Source of the DNA: Mesorhizobium sophorae
Lineage (GTDB): Bacteria; Pseudomonadota; Alphaproteobacteria; Rhizobiales; Rhizobiaceae
Direction of reading: 5' to 3'
NCBI RefSeq assembly: GCF_002270415.1
Contig: NZ_NNRI01000007.1
Location: 1-64,000, forward strand
DNA length: 64,000 bases
This document shows positions 43,662 to 53,070 of the stretch, piece by piece. Position 1 is the stretch's first letter, and each line of letters starts with the position of its first letter. The notes below the pieces were generated by a model. It saw nothing but the letters and a program-made list of their open reading frames with translations. It made no database searches and was not told where the DNA came from. Position numbers and translations under genes: made by a program.

Positions 43662-45143
43662 ATGCCCGCACCGATCGTTTCGCTTGAGGCCCTGACCAGC
43701 ACGACGACTTTCGACCAATTGCTGGCGACGGCGAAATCGGCTGGCTGCACATCGCCATCCTGCGGCTCGTCGGAGAAGCCAGACGACTTGGATCCGGTTG
43801 TCTGGGAGAGAATCAAGGATCATCCCTGCTTTTCAGAAGAAGCCCACCATTATTTTGCGCGCATGCACGTTGCGGTCGCGCCGGCTTGCAATGTCCAGTG
43901 CAACTATTGCAATCGCAAATATGACTGCGCCAACGAAAGCCGGCCCGGAGTCGTCTCGGAAAAGCTCACTCCCGACCAGGCGCTACGCAAGGTGATCGCG
44001 GTTGCCAACGAAGTGCCGCAGCTTTCGGTACTCGGCATCGCCGGACCGGGCGACGCCTGTTACGACTGGAAGAAGACAAAGGCAACGTTCGAGCGAGTCG
44101 CCAGAGAGATCCCCGACGTCAAGCTGTGCATATCGACCAATGGACTCGCGCTACCGGATCGCGTCGCCGAGCTTGCCGACATGAATGTCGATCACGTGAC
44201 GATCACCATCAACATGGTCGATCCGGAAGTCGGTGCAAAGATCTATCCTTGGATCTTTCACGGCCACCGCCGATACACCGGCATCGAAGCCGCCCGGATC
44301 CTGCACGAGCGGCAGATGCTGGGTCTGGAAATGCTGAGCGCGCGCGGCATCCTGACCAAGATCAACTCGGTGGTGATCCCCGCCGTCAACGACGAGCATC
44401 TGATCGAGGTAAATAAATGGGTCAAGGAGCGCGGGGCGTTCCTGCACAATGTCATGCCCCTGATTTCCGACCCCGCGCACGGTACGCATTACGGCCTGAC
44501 CGGGCAACGCGGCCCCAATGCAACGGAACTCAAGGCCCTCCAGGATCGTCTCGAAGGCGGCGCCAAGTTGATGCGCCATTGCCGGCAATGCCGGGCCGAT
44601 GCCGTCGGCCTGATCGGCGAGGATGATGGCCAGGAATTCACACTCGACCGAATTCCCACCGAGGTCACCTACGACGCCAGCAAGCGCGAGGCCTATCGCG
44701 AGGTGGTCGCGCACGAGCGCCGCGATCACATGGCGGCCAGAAGCAAGGCGATCGGAATGCTCAAGGCAGCAGGTTCCGGCAAGTCCCTTCTTGTGGCAGT
44801 TGCGACCAAGGGCGGCGGCCGTGTCAACGATCATTTCGGCCATGCGAAGGAATTCCAGATTTATGAAGCCTCGCCGCGCGGGATCACCTTCGTCGGGCAT
44901 CGCAAGGTCGAGCAGTATTGCCTCGGCGGCTGGGGCGAAAAAGGCACCCTCGCAGCAATCATCGCTGCTCTGGGGGGCATAGACATCGTGCTGTGCGCCA
45001 AGATCGGAGATTGTCCAAAGGATCAACTCGCGGAAGCTGGAATCCGAGCGAGCGACGCTTACGGGCATGACTACATCGAGACGGCAATCAGCGCGCTTTA
45101 CGCCGCCGAGCTTAGCGTCCAACCGCTGGCGGCGACGGCCTGA
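43662..45143 (+). CDS. nifB: FeMo-cofactor biosynthesis radical SAM protein NifB
   Basis: The predicted protein of 493 residues has DHPCFSEEAHHYFARMHVAV, then the radical SAM cysteine motif CNVQCNYCNRKYDC near 95, and SVLGIAGPGDACYDW. A NifX/NafY-like C-terminal domain follows (GGGRVNDHFGHAKEF, then DIVLCAKIGDCP) from about 385. NifB builds the 8Fe-9S-carbide precursor NifB-co. The start MPAPIVSLEAL at 43662 has GGAGCC upstream and lies 27 bases after the predicted transcript start. The open frame to 43602 includes the promoter and is rejected. It begins the operon nifB-fdxN-nifZ-fixU-SIR2-ABC-ABC. Confidence 0.97.
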   Translation: MPAPIVSLEALTSTTTFDQLLATAKSAGCTSPSCGSSEKPDDLDPVVWERIKDHPCFSEEAHHYFARMHVAVAPACNVQCNYCNRKYDCANESRPGVVSEKLTPDQALRKVIAVANEVPQLSVLGIAGPGDACYDWKKTKATFERVAREIPDVKLCISTNGLALPDRVAELADMNVDHVTITINMVDPEVGAKIYPWIFHGHRRYTGIEAARILHERQMLGLEMLSARGILTKINSVVIPAVNDEHLIEVNKWVKERGAFLHNVMPLISDPAHGTHYGLTGQRGPNATELKALQDRLEGGAKLMRHCRQCRADAVGLIGEDDGQEFTLDRIPTEVTYDASKREAYREVVAHERRDHMAARSKAIGMLKAAGSGKSLLVAVATKGGGRVNDHFGHAKEFQIYEASPRGITFVGHRKVEQYCLGGWGEKGTLAAIIAALGGIDIVLCAKIGDCPKDQLAEAGIRASDAYGHDYIETAISALYAAELSVQPLAATA

Positions 45144-45176
45144 GCCGTCTCATTCCCAACCGAACCAGGAGTTACA

Positions 45177-45371
45177 ATGAGTTTTAAGATCATCGCATCC
45201 CAATGCACTCAATGCGGCGCTTGCGAGTTCGAATGTCCCTCAGGCGCGATCGAATTCAAGGGCGAGAGCTACGTGATCGAGCGGGACAAGTGCACCGAAT
45301 GCGAGGGGGCCTTCGATACGCAGCAATGCGCCTCGGTGTGCCCTATGCCGAAGACCTGCGTTCCTGCTTGA
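45177..45371 (+). CDS. fdxN: 2[4Fe-4S] ferredoxin FdxN
   Basis: The predicted protein of 64 residues is a bacterial-type ferredoxin: [18 protein letters not shown] is followed by [18 protein letters not shown], where the second cluster motif has the extended loop of Nif-type ferredoxins. It is known in rhizobia as an electron donor linked to NifB or nitrogenase. Its ATG, preceded by AGGAG, lies 33 bases after nifB. Confidence 0.95.
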   Translation: MSFKIIASQCTQCGACEFECPSGAIEFKGESYVIERDKCTECEGAFDTQQCASVCPMPKTCVPA

Positions 45372-45432
45372 TATCCGGTGGCCTGAAACGCCTTTATCAA
45401 CAAACTGACACCTCAAGAAGGAAGGAACGGCC

Positions 45433-45753
45433 ATGGGGCTCGGACGCGAACAGGAGGTCGAAATCCACCAACCTCCACGATTTGAGCCGGGTGAGCGGGT
45501 CCGTGCCACGCGCCACATAAAGAATGACGGCACCTTTCCTGGCAGGCAGATCGGCGAAAACCTCGTGCGGAAGGGCGACGAGGGCTATGTGCGCGATGTT
45601 GGCACCTTTCTCCAGCAGTTCTTCATCTACGCGGTCGAGTGGATCGATCGTGGCACGGTGGTCGGCATGCGAGCGCGTGAACTGATGAGCCTCGACAAGG
45701 TCGAGGCTCCGAGCAGGACCGACAGCACTGTGAATGAAGGAACGGCCAGATGA
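45433..45753 (+). CDS. nifZ: Nitrogenase maturation protein NifZ
   Basis: The predicted protein of 106 residues has FEPGERVRATRHIKNDGTFP and KGDEGYVRDVGTFLQQFFIY, the NifZ signature. NifZ helps form the second P-cluster in the MoFe protein. GAAGGAAC precedes the ATG. It overlaps fixU by ATGA. Confidence 0.93.
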   Translation: MGLGREQEVEIHQPPRFEPGERVRATRHIKNDGTFPGRQIGENLVRKGDEGYVRDVGTFLQQFFIYAVEWIDRGTVVGMRARELMSLDKVEAPSRTDSTVNEGTAR

Positions 45754-45962
45754 AAGTAATGATCCGCAGGACCGGCGCTGGCTTGTCGGCGTATATCCCC
45801 AAGAAGGATCTCGAAGAGCCGATCGTCAAACTCGAGAAGGAAGCGTTGTGGGGCGGGGCCGTGACGCTCAAAAACGGCTGGCGATTCGTTTTACCCGACC
45901 TTCCACGCGATACGCCTTTGCCGATCACCGTCGAGGCAAGGAAGATCTCCGACGAGGACTAA
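45750..45962 (+). CDS. fixU: NifT/FixU protein
   Basis: The predicted protein of 70 residues, MKVMIRRTGAGLSAYIPKKD, with ALWGGAVTLKNGWRFVLPDL, is typical of the small NifT/FixU family found in nif operons. Its function is unclear. It overlaps nifZ by 4 bases and is followed 40 bases later by the SIR2-like gene. Confidence 0.93.
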   Translation: MKVMIRRTGAGLSAYIPKKDLEEPIVKLEKEALWGGAVTLKNGWRFVLPDLPRDTPLPITVEARKISDED

Positions 45963-46002
45963 TGCCGCGGATTGATAGAGAGCGCGACCAGAGGAAGCGA
46001 GC

Positions 46003-46923
46003 ATGAACACGATCCCACCCTCGAGGCACCTCGTCATTGTCCGGGACAGCTTTGCCGAAAAGCTGCTTGAGCTTGCGAAGCAAGCGCTAGCCGCCGATCA
46101 GGTGATCCCGTATCTCGGTCCGGGCCTTCTCCGGCTGAGCTCCGCGGAGCCGACTGTACCGTTTACCTCGGAAGCCGTCGCCGCGGCGCTCAACACGAGG
46201 ATGCCAGCACCTTCCAAGATCCGCACCAATATGTGGTCGGTCGCGCAGTTTATTGAACAGCGCCGGCACCGCCGCACACTTCAAACATGGATGGCCGAGA
46301 TCTTCGCAGCGCCGGCGGCGCCGACTGTCCTCCACGCCTGGCTCGCAACGCTGCCGCTCTCCCTCATCATCGACAGCTGGTACGACGGCGCCATGCGGGC
46401 GGCCCTCGCAGATGCCGGCCGAACGGACGTCGTCGAGATACAAGGCGTAACTCGGGCGAACGAATTCGGTGACATTTGGACGAAAACGTATGATTTGTCC
46501 GGCAACGAACTCGAATCCGGATCGGTGGCAAAGACGGTCCTCTATACACCTCACGGCAGCATTAGGCCGGCGGCAAATTTCCTAGTGGCGGATTCCGACT
46601 ATGTCGAAGTCCTTACCGAAATCGATATTCAGACCCCGATCCCAGACGCGGTGAAGGAACGGCGCAACGATCGGGGTCTTTTCTTCTTCGGCTGCCGCTT
46701 CAATGATCAGATGCTGCGCACCTATGCCAGGCAGATCTTGAAGCGCTCCATAGGCCCACATTGCACGGTAATGGATGCGCAAACGCTGACCAGAAACGAA
46801 GCCCGTTTTCTGGCGGCAAGCGGAATCACGGTGATCGATATGTCAGCAAGCGAAGCGGTGGCTCGGCTTGTCGGAGCGCGCACTGCAGCAGATGGCCAGG
46901 ATCAACTTCGCGGACGCCTTTGA
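46003..46923 (+). CDS. SIR2-like domain protein in the nifB operon
   Basis: The predicted protein of 306 residues has VIPYLGPGLLRLSS near residue 32, which resembles the nucleotide-binding GAGxS-type loop of SIR2-like folds in altered form. It then has VLHAWLATLPLSLIIDSWYD and, near the end, GLFFFGCRFNDQMLRTYARQ, both typical of the SIR2_2 group. The usual zinc-binding cysteines of sirtuins are absent. Such proteins can bind or hydrolyse NAD, and several act in phage defence. This one is embedded in a nif operon, 40 bases after fixU and 57 bases before an ABC exporter gene. I recall homologues beside nif genes in other rhizobia but no known role. Confidence 0.7.
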   Translation: MNTIPPSRHLVIVRDSFAEKLLELAKQALAADQVIPYLGPGLLRLSSAEPTVPFTSEAVAAALNTRMPAPSKIRTNMWSVAQFIEQRRHRRTLQTWMAEIFAAPAAPTVLHAWLATLPLSLIIDSWYDGAMRAALADAGRTDVVEIQGVTRANEFGDIWTKTYDLSGNELESGSVAKTVLYTPHGSIRPAANFLVADSDYVEVLTEIDIQTPIPDAVKERRNDRGLFFFGCRFNDQMLRTYARQILKRSIGPHCTVMDAQTLTRNEARFLAASGITVIDMSASEAVARLVGARTAADGQDQLRGRL

Positions 46924-46980
46924 TATGGAAAGCCGTCCGGCTTGCCGTCAAGGGGGCAAAATTCAGTCGGGAACACACCC

Positions 46981-48846
46981 GTGAGCAATGCCATTGGCAC
47001 AGCAACGAACGCTCTGAATTCGGCCACCCATGCGGAGGCGACCCGCCGGGGGCGAGGCTTGAATACGCTGCTGCGCATTACGCGTATGAACTTGCGGCAC
47101 CCTCGGCAGGTCACCTTCGCTTTCGGTTCCACGATCGGAGCAGTAATCCTCCAGTTGCTCATTCCCCAGCTTCTCGGGCGGGCTGTCGACCAGACCCAGA
47201 TAGCGATCGGGGACGGTGTCACGGGGACCACGGCAGAACAAGCGCTCTGGACCCCGGCTCTGCTGCTGCTCGGTGTCAGCGCGCTACGCGGCCTCTTCAC
47301 GATGGCGCAGAACTATTTTGCCGAAGCCGTCGGGCATCAAGTCGCGTACGAACTGCGGCTCGCTTGTTACGACAAGATCCAGCGTCTCAGCTTTTCCTAT
47401 CACGATCGCGTGCATTCAGGTGATCTGATCATGCTCGGCATTCTCGATCTTGACGGCGTGCGGACGTATTTTTCCAACGCACTGGTTCGCGTGCTCTTGC
47501 TCAGCATGCTGATCGGGATCGGCGCCTACACTATGATCTCAACCGACCCGGTGCTCGGCCTGGTCGCGCTGAGCTTCGTACCTTTCGTCGCCTGGCGCTC
47601 GTCGGTCACACACCTTAGGCTGCGCGCCACCTGGCTAGACCTGCAGGAGCGGCTTTCGGTCCTGAGCCGCGTGATGGAGGAAAATCTCGCAGGCATCCGG
47701 GTCGTCCGCGCCTTTTCGGCACAGGCTTATGAGATGCTGAAGTTCGACCGCGCCTCGAAGAACGCGCTCGACCGCGCACACCACCAGGTTGACGTCTCCG
47801 TGCCCAACACATCGGCAATGACCCTCTCCTTTTTTTTCGCCATGGGGTTGGTGCTCTGGATCGGTTGCAACAAGCTCATCGCCGGCGATATCACGGTCGG
47901 GACGCTGGCGACGTTCCTGACCTTCATGACGATCCTGCAAATGCCCGTCCGCCAGATCGGTCTGATGGTCAATGCCTTCGCCCGCGCTTCGACTTGCGGT
48001 TCGCGTCTCTTCGCTCTCCTCGACCAGGATATCACGATCAGGGATGCTCCCGGCGCCAGACCGCTCGAGATCAGTGAAGGCATTCTGCGGTTCGACAATG
48101 TCTCGTTTGCATATCCCGGTACCGAAAACCGCGCCATTTTGAAGAATATCAGCTTTGAAGCCCGCAGGGGCGAGACGATCGCGATCGTCGGTCCGCCGGG
48201 TTCCGGCAAATCGACAATGGCTCATCTGATTGCCCGCTTTTACGACGTGAGCGGGGGCGCCATCACGCTTGACGGGCATGACATCCGCGGGGTCACCCTC
48301 GCGACGCTTCGCAAGATGGTCGCCGTCGCACAGCAGGATGCATTCCTTTTCACCACGACGATCGAGAACAACATCGCTTACGGCGATCCCTGGGCGAGGG
48401 AACAGCGGATCGAGCGCGCCAGCGAATCCGCCCAGCTGCACAGCTACATCCTTAGCCTGCCATCAGGCTACGAGACGGTCGTCGGCGAACGCGGCGCCTC
48501 TCTCTCGGGCGGCCAGCGCCAGCGTCTCACGATAGCTCGCACGATGATGCTGCGCCCATCAATCGTCGTTTTCGACGACTCAACGGCCGCGATCGATGGG
48601 GCCACCGAGCAGCGCATCCGCGCGGCGATACGACGTTTCGCCAAGGATAGGGTTACGATCATCATCGCCCACCGGCTGAGTTTGCTCACGCACGCCGACC
48701 AGATCCTTTTTGTCGACAACGGCGAGATCGTCGAGCGCGGTACCCATCAAGAGCTCTTGGTCAAGCGAGGACGCTATAGCGCCTTGCACGATTTCCAGTT
48801 GCGCGCCAGTGATGACATCGCGATCGCGAATGGAGGCGTGACCTGA
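46981..48846 (+). CDS. ABC exporter half-transporter with degenerate Walker B glutamate
   Basis: The predicted protein of about 621 residues has six membrane helices (about 40-330) and a C-terminal ATPase. The Walker A motif is GPPGSGKST and the signature is LSGGQRQRLTIARTMM. The Walker B end is VVFDDSTAAID, where the catalytic glutamate of LDEATS is replaced by aspartate. That is typical of the degenerate-site partner in heterodimeric exporters such as TM287/288 or LmrCD. The start is uncertain: GTG at 46981 or TTG at 46942. The stop overlaps the next gene's ATG, so the two halves are cotranslated. Substrate unknown; peptides, lipids or drugs are usual. It is the sixth gene after the nifB promoter. 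Confidence 0.85.
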   Translation: MSNAIGTATNALNSATHAEATRRGRGLNTLLRITRMNLRHPRQVTFAFGSTIGAVILQLLIPQLLGRAVDQTQIAIGDGVTGTTAEQALWTPALLLLGVSALRGLFTMAQNYFAEAVGHQVAYELRLACYDKIQRLSFSYHDRVHSGDLIMLGILDLDGVRTYFSNALVRVLLLSMLIGIGAYTMISTDPVLGLVALSFVPFVAWRSSVTHLRLRATWLDLQERLSVLSRVMEENLAGIRVVRAFSAQAYEMLKFDRASKNALDRAHHQVDVSVPNTSAMTLSFFFAMGLVLWIGCNKLIAGDITVGTLATFLTFMTILQMPVRQIGLMVNAFARASTCGSRLFALLDQDITIRDAPGARPLEISEGILRFDNVSFAYPGTENRAILKNISFEARRGETIAIVGPPGSGKSTMAHLIARFYDVSGGAITLDGHDIRGVTLATLRKMVAVAQQDAFLFTTTIENNIAYGDPWAREQRIERASESAQLHSYILSLPSGYETVVGERGASLSGGQRQRLTIARTMMLRPSIVVFDDSTAAIDGATEQRIRAAIRRFAKDRVTIIIAHRLSLLTHADQILFVDNGEIVERGTHQELLVKRGRYSALHDFQLRASDDIAIANGGVT

Positions 48847-50747
48847 TGGCCAAGGGGCATGTCAGCGAACCCGAAACCGAAACCAATGACGGCAGGCGCC
48901 CCCCGCGCGCGGTCGTCGGCTCCCATCGCATCGAGGAGGAGATGTTCGGCCGGGCTTTCGACAACAACATCGTTCGGCGCATCTGGGCCTTCGTCCGCCC
49001 CTACCGCGCTATGGTAATCATCTCCGTCGCCGCATTGATGATCTTCACCGGTACGCAGCTTCTCATGCCGCTTATCATCCGTTACGCGATCGACCACGCC
49101 ATGACTTCGGCTGGCGCTGATCGCTCCGCCCTGCTTGCGGCCGCCGAGGCGTTCGGCCTCACCATTGTGGTTAATTTCGGCGCCGCCTACACACAGGAAA
49201 CCGCGGTGGGGAAAATGACCGAGAACGTCCTCTTCGATATCCGCCGCGCCATGTTTGGTCATCTGCAGAAGGTTTCGCTCTCCTTCATGGACAAGACCGA
49301 GGTCGGACGCCTGATGTCCCGCCTTCAAGGCGACGTCTACGCCATCCACGAATTCCTCGAAACCTCAATCTATTCCGTAGCCGATTTTGCGCTTCTCTTC
49401 GGCATTGTTTTCGTGATGTTGTACCTCGACTTCCGCCTCGGCCTCCTGACGCTCTCTGTCCTGCCGGCCTTGTTGATCATCCGGATCGTCTGGTTGCCGC
49501 GTGCCCGCCATGCCTTCATGGCCGCACATGAGACCAATTCGGTCGTCAATGGCGCGCTAGCCGAAGCCATTCACGGCGTGCGTACCATACAGTCCATGCA
49601 CCGTCAGCAGGTAAATTTCATGCTCTATGACGATAAGGCACATGCCAACCTCAGGGCTCACCTGATCGCTGCCAGGTGTGCACAGGTCATGGTCCCGATC
49701 GTCGATGGCCTCACCGGCCTGGCCATGGCCGTCATGATCGCGGTCGGCGGCTCCATGGTCATGAATGGTAGAATCGATGTGGGCGTATTGGTCGCCTACC
49801 TGTTCTACATCCAGCGCTTTTTTGACCCAATTCGCTCACTTACCCTGCAATATTCGGTCATGCAGCGTGCCATGGCCTCCGGCAAGCGCCTGACCGATGT
49901 GCTCGACGTCAAGATCGAGGTACAGGACAAACCGGGTGCCAGGGTGCTTTCGCCGGAAATGGGCGGCTCGGTCGAATTCAGGAACGTCACCTTCGGCTAC
50001 GAACCCAACCATCCGGTGCTGAAAAATGTCTCCTTCCGGGTCGATCCCGGCGAGACGGTCGCCTTGGTCGGGCCAACCGGTTCTGGCAAATCGAGTGCGA
50101 TGGCCCTCGTCCGCCGCCTCTATGATGTTCAGCAGGGCCAGGTGCTGGTCGGCGGACATGATGTGCGCGATCTCACCCAAGAATCGCTCGGCGGCCAAAT
50201 CGCCATGGTGCTGCAGGAGCCGTTCTTATTCACGGGGACGGTCTTCGATAACATTCGTTACCATAAGACCGACGCCACGCGCGACAAGGTCATCGAGGCC
50301 GCCAAGGCGGTCTGCGCCCACGACTTCATCATGAGCCTTGCCAACGGCTATGAAGCCGAAATCGGAGAACGCGGTGGCAACCTTTCTCTCGGCCAGCGCC
50401 AGCTCATCAGTTTCGCCCGCGCTCTCGTTGCCGACGCCAAGATCCTGGTTCTTGATGAGGCCACCGCCAACATCGACAGCTACACGGAAATCCTGATCCA
50501 GAAGGCTCTGAGAAAACTTCTTGAAGACCGCACTGGCCTCGTCATCGCCCACCGCCTTGCAACAATCCGTGGTGCCGACCGCATCATTGTACTTCAGAAT
50601 GGCCAGGTCATTGAGACCGGCAACCACGACCAACTGATGGCCATGGGTGGGTTCTATTCCAAACTCTACAATCTTAACTACGCATCCTTCGACGACATTC
50701 CCGAAGAAAAACTCGATACCACCGCACTAGGGGGGTCCCGGACCTGA
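48846..50747 (+). CDS. ABC exporter half-transporter with canonical ATPase site
   Basis: The predicted protein of 633 residues has an N-terminal soluble tail of about 40 residues and six membrane helices (about 50-345). The ATPase has GPTGSGKSSAM, a signature in the LSLGQRQLISFARAL form, and the canonical Walker B ILVLDEATANID. It complements the aspartate-containing partner just upstream, and the two genes overlap (TGATGG). Together they would make one heterodimeric exporter in the inner membrane. A strong hairpin follows the stop. The position behind nifB-fdxN-nifZ-fixU suggests expression in bacteroids, where export or tolerance of host peptides is one possible role. Confidence 0.88.
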   Translation: MAKGHVSEPETETNDGRRPPRAVVGSHRIEEEMFGRAFDNNIVRRIWAFVRPYRAMVIISVAALMIFTGTQLLMPLIIRYAIDHAMTSAGADRSALLAAAEAFGLTIVVNFGAAYTQETAVGKMTENVLFDIRRAMFGHLQKVSLSFMDKTEVGRLMSRLQGDVYAIHEFLETSIYSVADFALLFGIVFVMLYLDFRLGLLTLSVLPALLIIRIVWLPRARHAFMAAHETNSVVNGALAEAIHGVRTIQSMHRQQVNFMLYDDKAHANLRAHLIAARCAQVMVPIVDGLTGLAMAVMIAVGGSMVMNGRIDVGVLVAYLFYIQRFFDPIRSLTLQYSVMQRAMASGKRLTDVLDVKIEVQDKPGARVLSPEMGGSVEFRNVTFGYEPNHPVLKNVSFRVDPGETVALVGPTGSGKSSAMALVRRLYDVQQGQVLVGGHDVRDLTQESLGGQIAMVLQEPFLFTGTVFDNIRYHKTDATRDKVIEAAKAVCAHDFIMSLANGYEAEIGERGGNLSLGQRQLISFARALVADAKILVLDEATANIDSYTEILIQKALRKLLEDRTGLVIAHRLATIRGADRIIVLQNGQVIETGNHDQLMAMGGFYSKLYNLNYASFDDIPEEKLDTTALGGSRT

Positions 50748-50763
50748 TGTAAAGTCGGCCGCT

Positions 50764-50798
50764 GTCGGCCTCAACCGTTCCATCTGGTTGAGGCCGAC
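50764..50798 (+). terminator. Hairpin after the nifB-ABC operon
   Basis: GTCGGCCTCAACC (50764-50776) and GGTTGAGGCCGAC (50786-50798) form a perfect 13-bp GC-rich stem with a 9-base loop, 16 bases after the last stop codon. It lacks a clear U tract, so it may be a 3' stabiliser as well as a terminator. Confidence 0.65.
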
Positions 50799-51108
50799 GA
50801 GATCGTTGGACCTGGCGTGCTCGTCGGCGATAGTGTCGGCGGCCGCGCTACATGATCGGGCTCGGCGGCCAGGCTGCGTCGCATCTATCTCGCAGATTCG
50901 CGATGGCGTCTCCGGGCTGATCAGTCTCGACAGCAGTCCATCCCGAAGCTGGACCATGCGCGATGTGTCCCCGCGGGTCACTTCAATATTCCCCCGGTTA
51001 AGCTCAGTCAAACTCCTCCACCCGCAAGGCAGGACAGATGTGGATTTGTTAGTTTGACTTTGTTTCCCGGGCAAAGGCTTCAGCGGCTTCTTTGAGGCGA
51101 TAGCAGTC
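50799..51108. other. No recognisable gene
   Basis: About 310 bases between the hairpin and the DNA-binding protein remnant. Only short unconvincing frames are seen. Confidence 0.35.
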
Positions 51109-51420
51109 ATGAAAACAGCGCGTATCCAGGTCCGCAGCGATGCCGATGCCGTTCTGGTAGAGTCCATCGAGCGCGCAAAGAAGGCCATGCGAACGGGTAT
51201 CCCTTCGGAACCTTCACATTCAGTTCGCCCTCGCAGCTGTTCACGGTGATCAGCCCCAAGCGGTGGGAGCTGATCGAGCACCTGAAGCGCGTGCATGACG
51301 ATCTGTCCGGGCTGATCGATTGGGGCATCATCGAGCGCACCGACGACGGAAAGGTTTACGTGCAGATTCCGACATATCCGGCCGGGCATTCTAGCTTGAA
51401 GCCGGCCGCCGTTCCGACGT
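51109..51420 (+). pseudogene. Putative DNA-binding (HVO_A0114-like) protein remnant
   Basis: From 51109 the translation is MKTARIQVRSDADAVLVESI and ERAKKAMRTGIP. After a frameshift it reads FTFSSPSQLFTVISPKRWEL and IEHLKRVHDDLSGLIDWGII-ERTDDGKVYV in another frame. This is the shape of small winged-helix proteins with an MKTVRIQV start that accompany toxin-like DUF6516 genes on plasmids. A block normally present between EHLKR and VHDD appears deleted. It is non-functional. Confidence 0.5.
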
Positions 51421-51529
51421 GAAGCTGGCCACCATTCCGATTAATATCCGGCCACTTTGAAGCCTGAGAAGGAGCACCTGGGTCAGCAACTTTGGCATGA
51501 CGGTCCTTTGGAACAAGAGACGCGTAATG

Positions 51530-51955
51530 CCGGCAAAGAGAAGGCTGACCATGAGACATTTACGACAGATGCTGCGGCTTGCGGGTGACGGAACGAGCGC
51601 CCGAGAGATCGCCCAGAGGCTGGGCACAGCGCGCAGCACCGTGCAGGATAATAATCTGAAGCGTGCAGCTCCGGCGGGGTTGAACTGGCCGCTGCCGGGC
51701 GAGCTGACCGACGACGCGCTTGAGCGCCGGCTGTTCGCCAGGGCGGGCTCAAGCAGGGCCTGCGGCGGCTTCCGGAGCCGAATGGGCGGGGCTGGCGCTG
51801 GAACTGAAGAGCCGGGGCACGCTAATGCTCGCCGTATCGCGCCGTCCATCCCGGCGGCTATGGCTGCAGTCGTTATGTTGCGGCCAGATTTATGTTGCGG
51901 CTGCAGGGGTGAGCCAAGGCTCTCGGTGATTTCCTCGGCCCAAGCCGCCACATAA
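51530..51955 (+). pseudogene. IS21-family IstA N-terminal remnant
   Basis: From 51530 the frame reads MPAKRRLTMRHLRQMLRLAG, then DGTSAREIAQRLGTARSTVQ, then (shifted) LKRAAPAGLNWPLPGELTDD. This is the N-terminal helix-turn-helix of IS21 IstA transposases. Frames change at least twice afterwards, and the catalytic domain and IstB are gone. Confidence 0.75.
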
Positions 51956-51984
51956 AGAAGAACGGCGATGGCAATTGCACTACA

Positions 51985-52976
51985 ATGCTTTCAGGAATGC
52001 CATCAATGACGGCAGGGAATCGTTGACGTGGGGGCTTTTTCAGGCTGCTGATATCAACCTTGGCCAACGCCTTGGCCTTCATTTGCAGATCCACCTCGGC
52101 TTAGATGTGCGTGGTGTCCAACGACACATGGCCCAGCCAAACGCGGATCGTGTTGATATCGACACCTACACGCAGGAGGTGGACGGCTGTCGTGTGCCGA
52201 ATCGTATGGGGGCTGACGCGCTTCTTGGTCAGGGTCGGAACGGCTTTGCTTGCCATGGCAGCATATTGCGTCACGACGCGGTGTATTCCGAACCGCGTCA
52301 GAGGCTCCTTCATCCGCCCAAGAAAGACTGCATCGCTTTTATCCCGATCGATCACCAGGCGGGCCAGCGATGTTGCCGTCGCTGGCCACAATGGGCAGAT
52401 CCGGATCTTGTTCCCCTTGCCATGAAGACGCACTGAAGGAAACGCGCCCAGTTGAAGATTGCCGACCGTCAATTTTGCTACCTCATCCGCGCGAGCACCG
52501 CTGTTGTACAGGAATAGCAGCAGAGCATGGTCGCGCGCCCCCAGAGTCGTACGCCTGTCGGGTTGACCGAGAAGCGCATCCATCTCGGCCTCTTCGAGAT
52601 ATCCGATCGCGGCCTTTGCGGTCTTCTTGAATGGGATTGCCCTTATCTCGGAACACCAGGCCAGGTGGACCGGCGACCGCGTGCCGATGAAGCGAGCCAG
52701 TGAATGAATGGTCACAAGCCGTTGGTTGCGGGTTGCATCGCTGCATCGGCGATCACGTTCCAGATGGTCCAGGAACTTACGGGCGACTTCCGGCGTCAGC
52801 TCTTCGACGGTCATGCAATCGATGGCACAGCCTTCCTGTTTGCTAGCGAACGGCAGCAACAGAGCCAGCGTGTCGCGGTAGCTGGCTTGGGTGTTGCGGG
52901 AAAGATTGCGCTCGGCGACAAGATGTTCCAGTAGAAACCGACGAATCCACGGACCAAGGAGGTTTTTATCCGTCAT
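51985..52976 (-). pseudogene. Tyrosine integrase with stop at the catalytic Tyr codon
   Basis: The frame opens MTDKNLLGPWIRRFLLEHLV at 52976. It has the SAM-like core-binding domain, then the catalytic domain with ARADEVAKL (first Arg), HGKGNKIR (Lys), HTIRHTTAVHLL (His-x-x-Arg) and WLGHVSLDTTHI. The next codon, at 52101-52103, is TAA. In this family HVSLDTTxIY puts the nucleophilic tyrosine exactly there. The frame then continues open for tens of codons with AEVDLQMKAKALAKVDIS, the normal C-terminal tail. One codon change therefore removes the catalytic residue and truncates the protein. It is probably the third gene of a recombinase trio, as the end of another integrase lies just upstream. 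Confidence 0.8.
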
Positions 52977-53070
52977 GGTTGGCCTCCATCGCGTACGGTG
53001 CAAAGCGCTCGCTGGCCGCCTCGAGGAGATCCGGCGTCATCTGCAAATAGCGCTGGGTTGAATGTTTCAT
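52966..53070 (-). pseudogene. C-terminal end of a second tyrosine integrase
   Basis: The 34-codon tail reads MKHSTQRYLQMTPDLLEAAS and ERFAPYAMEANHDG. It matches the end of integrases of the STTQRYLHMTPDLL type, including their catalytic tyrosine. Its stop overlaps the start of the integrase at 52976, as in recombinase-in-trio (Rit) elements, where the genes overlap. Everything upstream is replaced by the serine recombinase remnant. Confidence 0.65.

Noticed and set aside
42700..43690. Functional nifA between fixX and nifB
   Set aside because: There is no Walker A, no GAFTGA-type loop, and there are frameshifts on both sides of the deletion.
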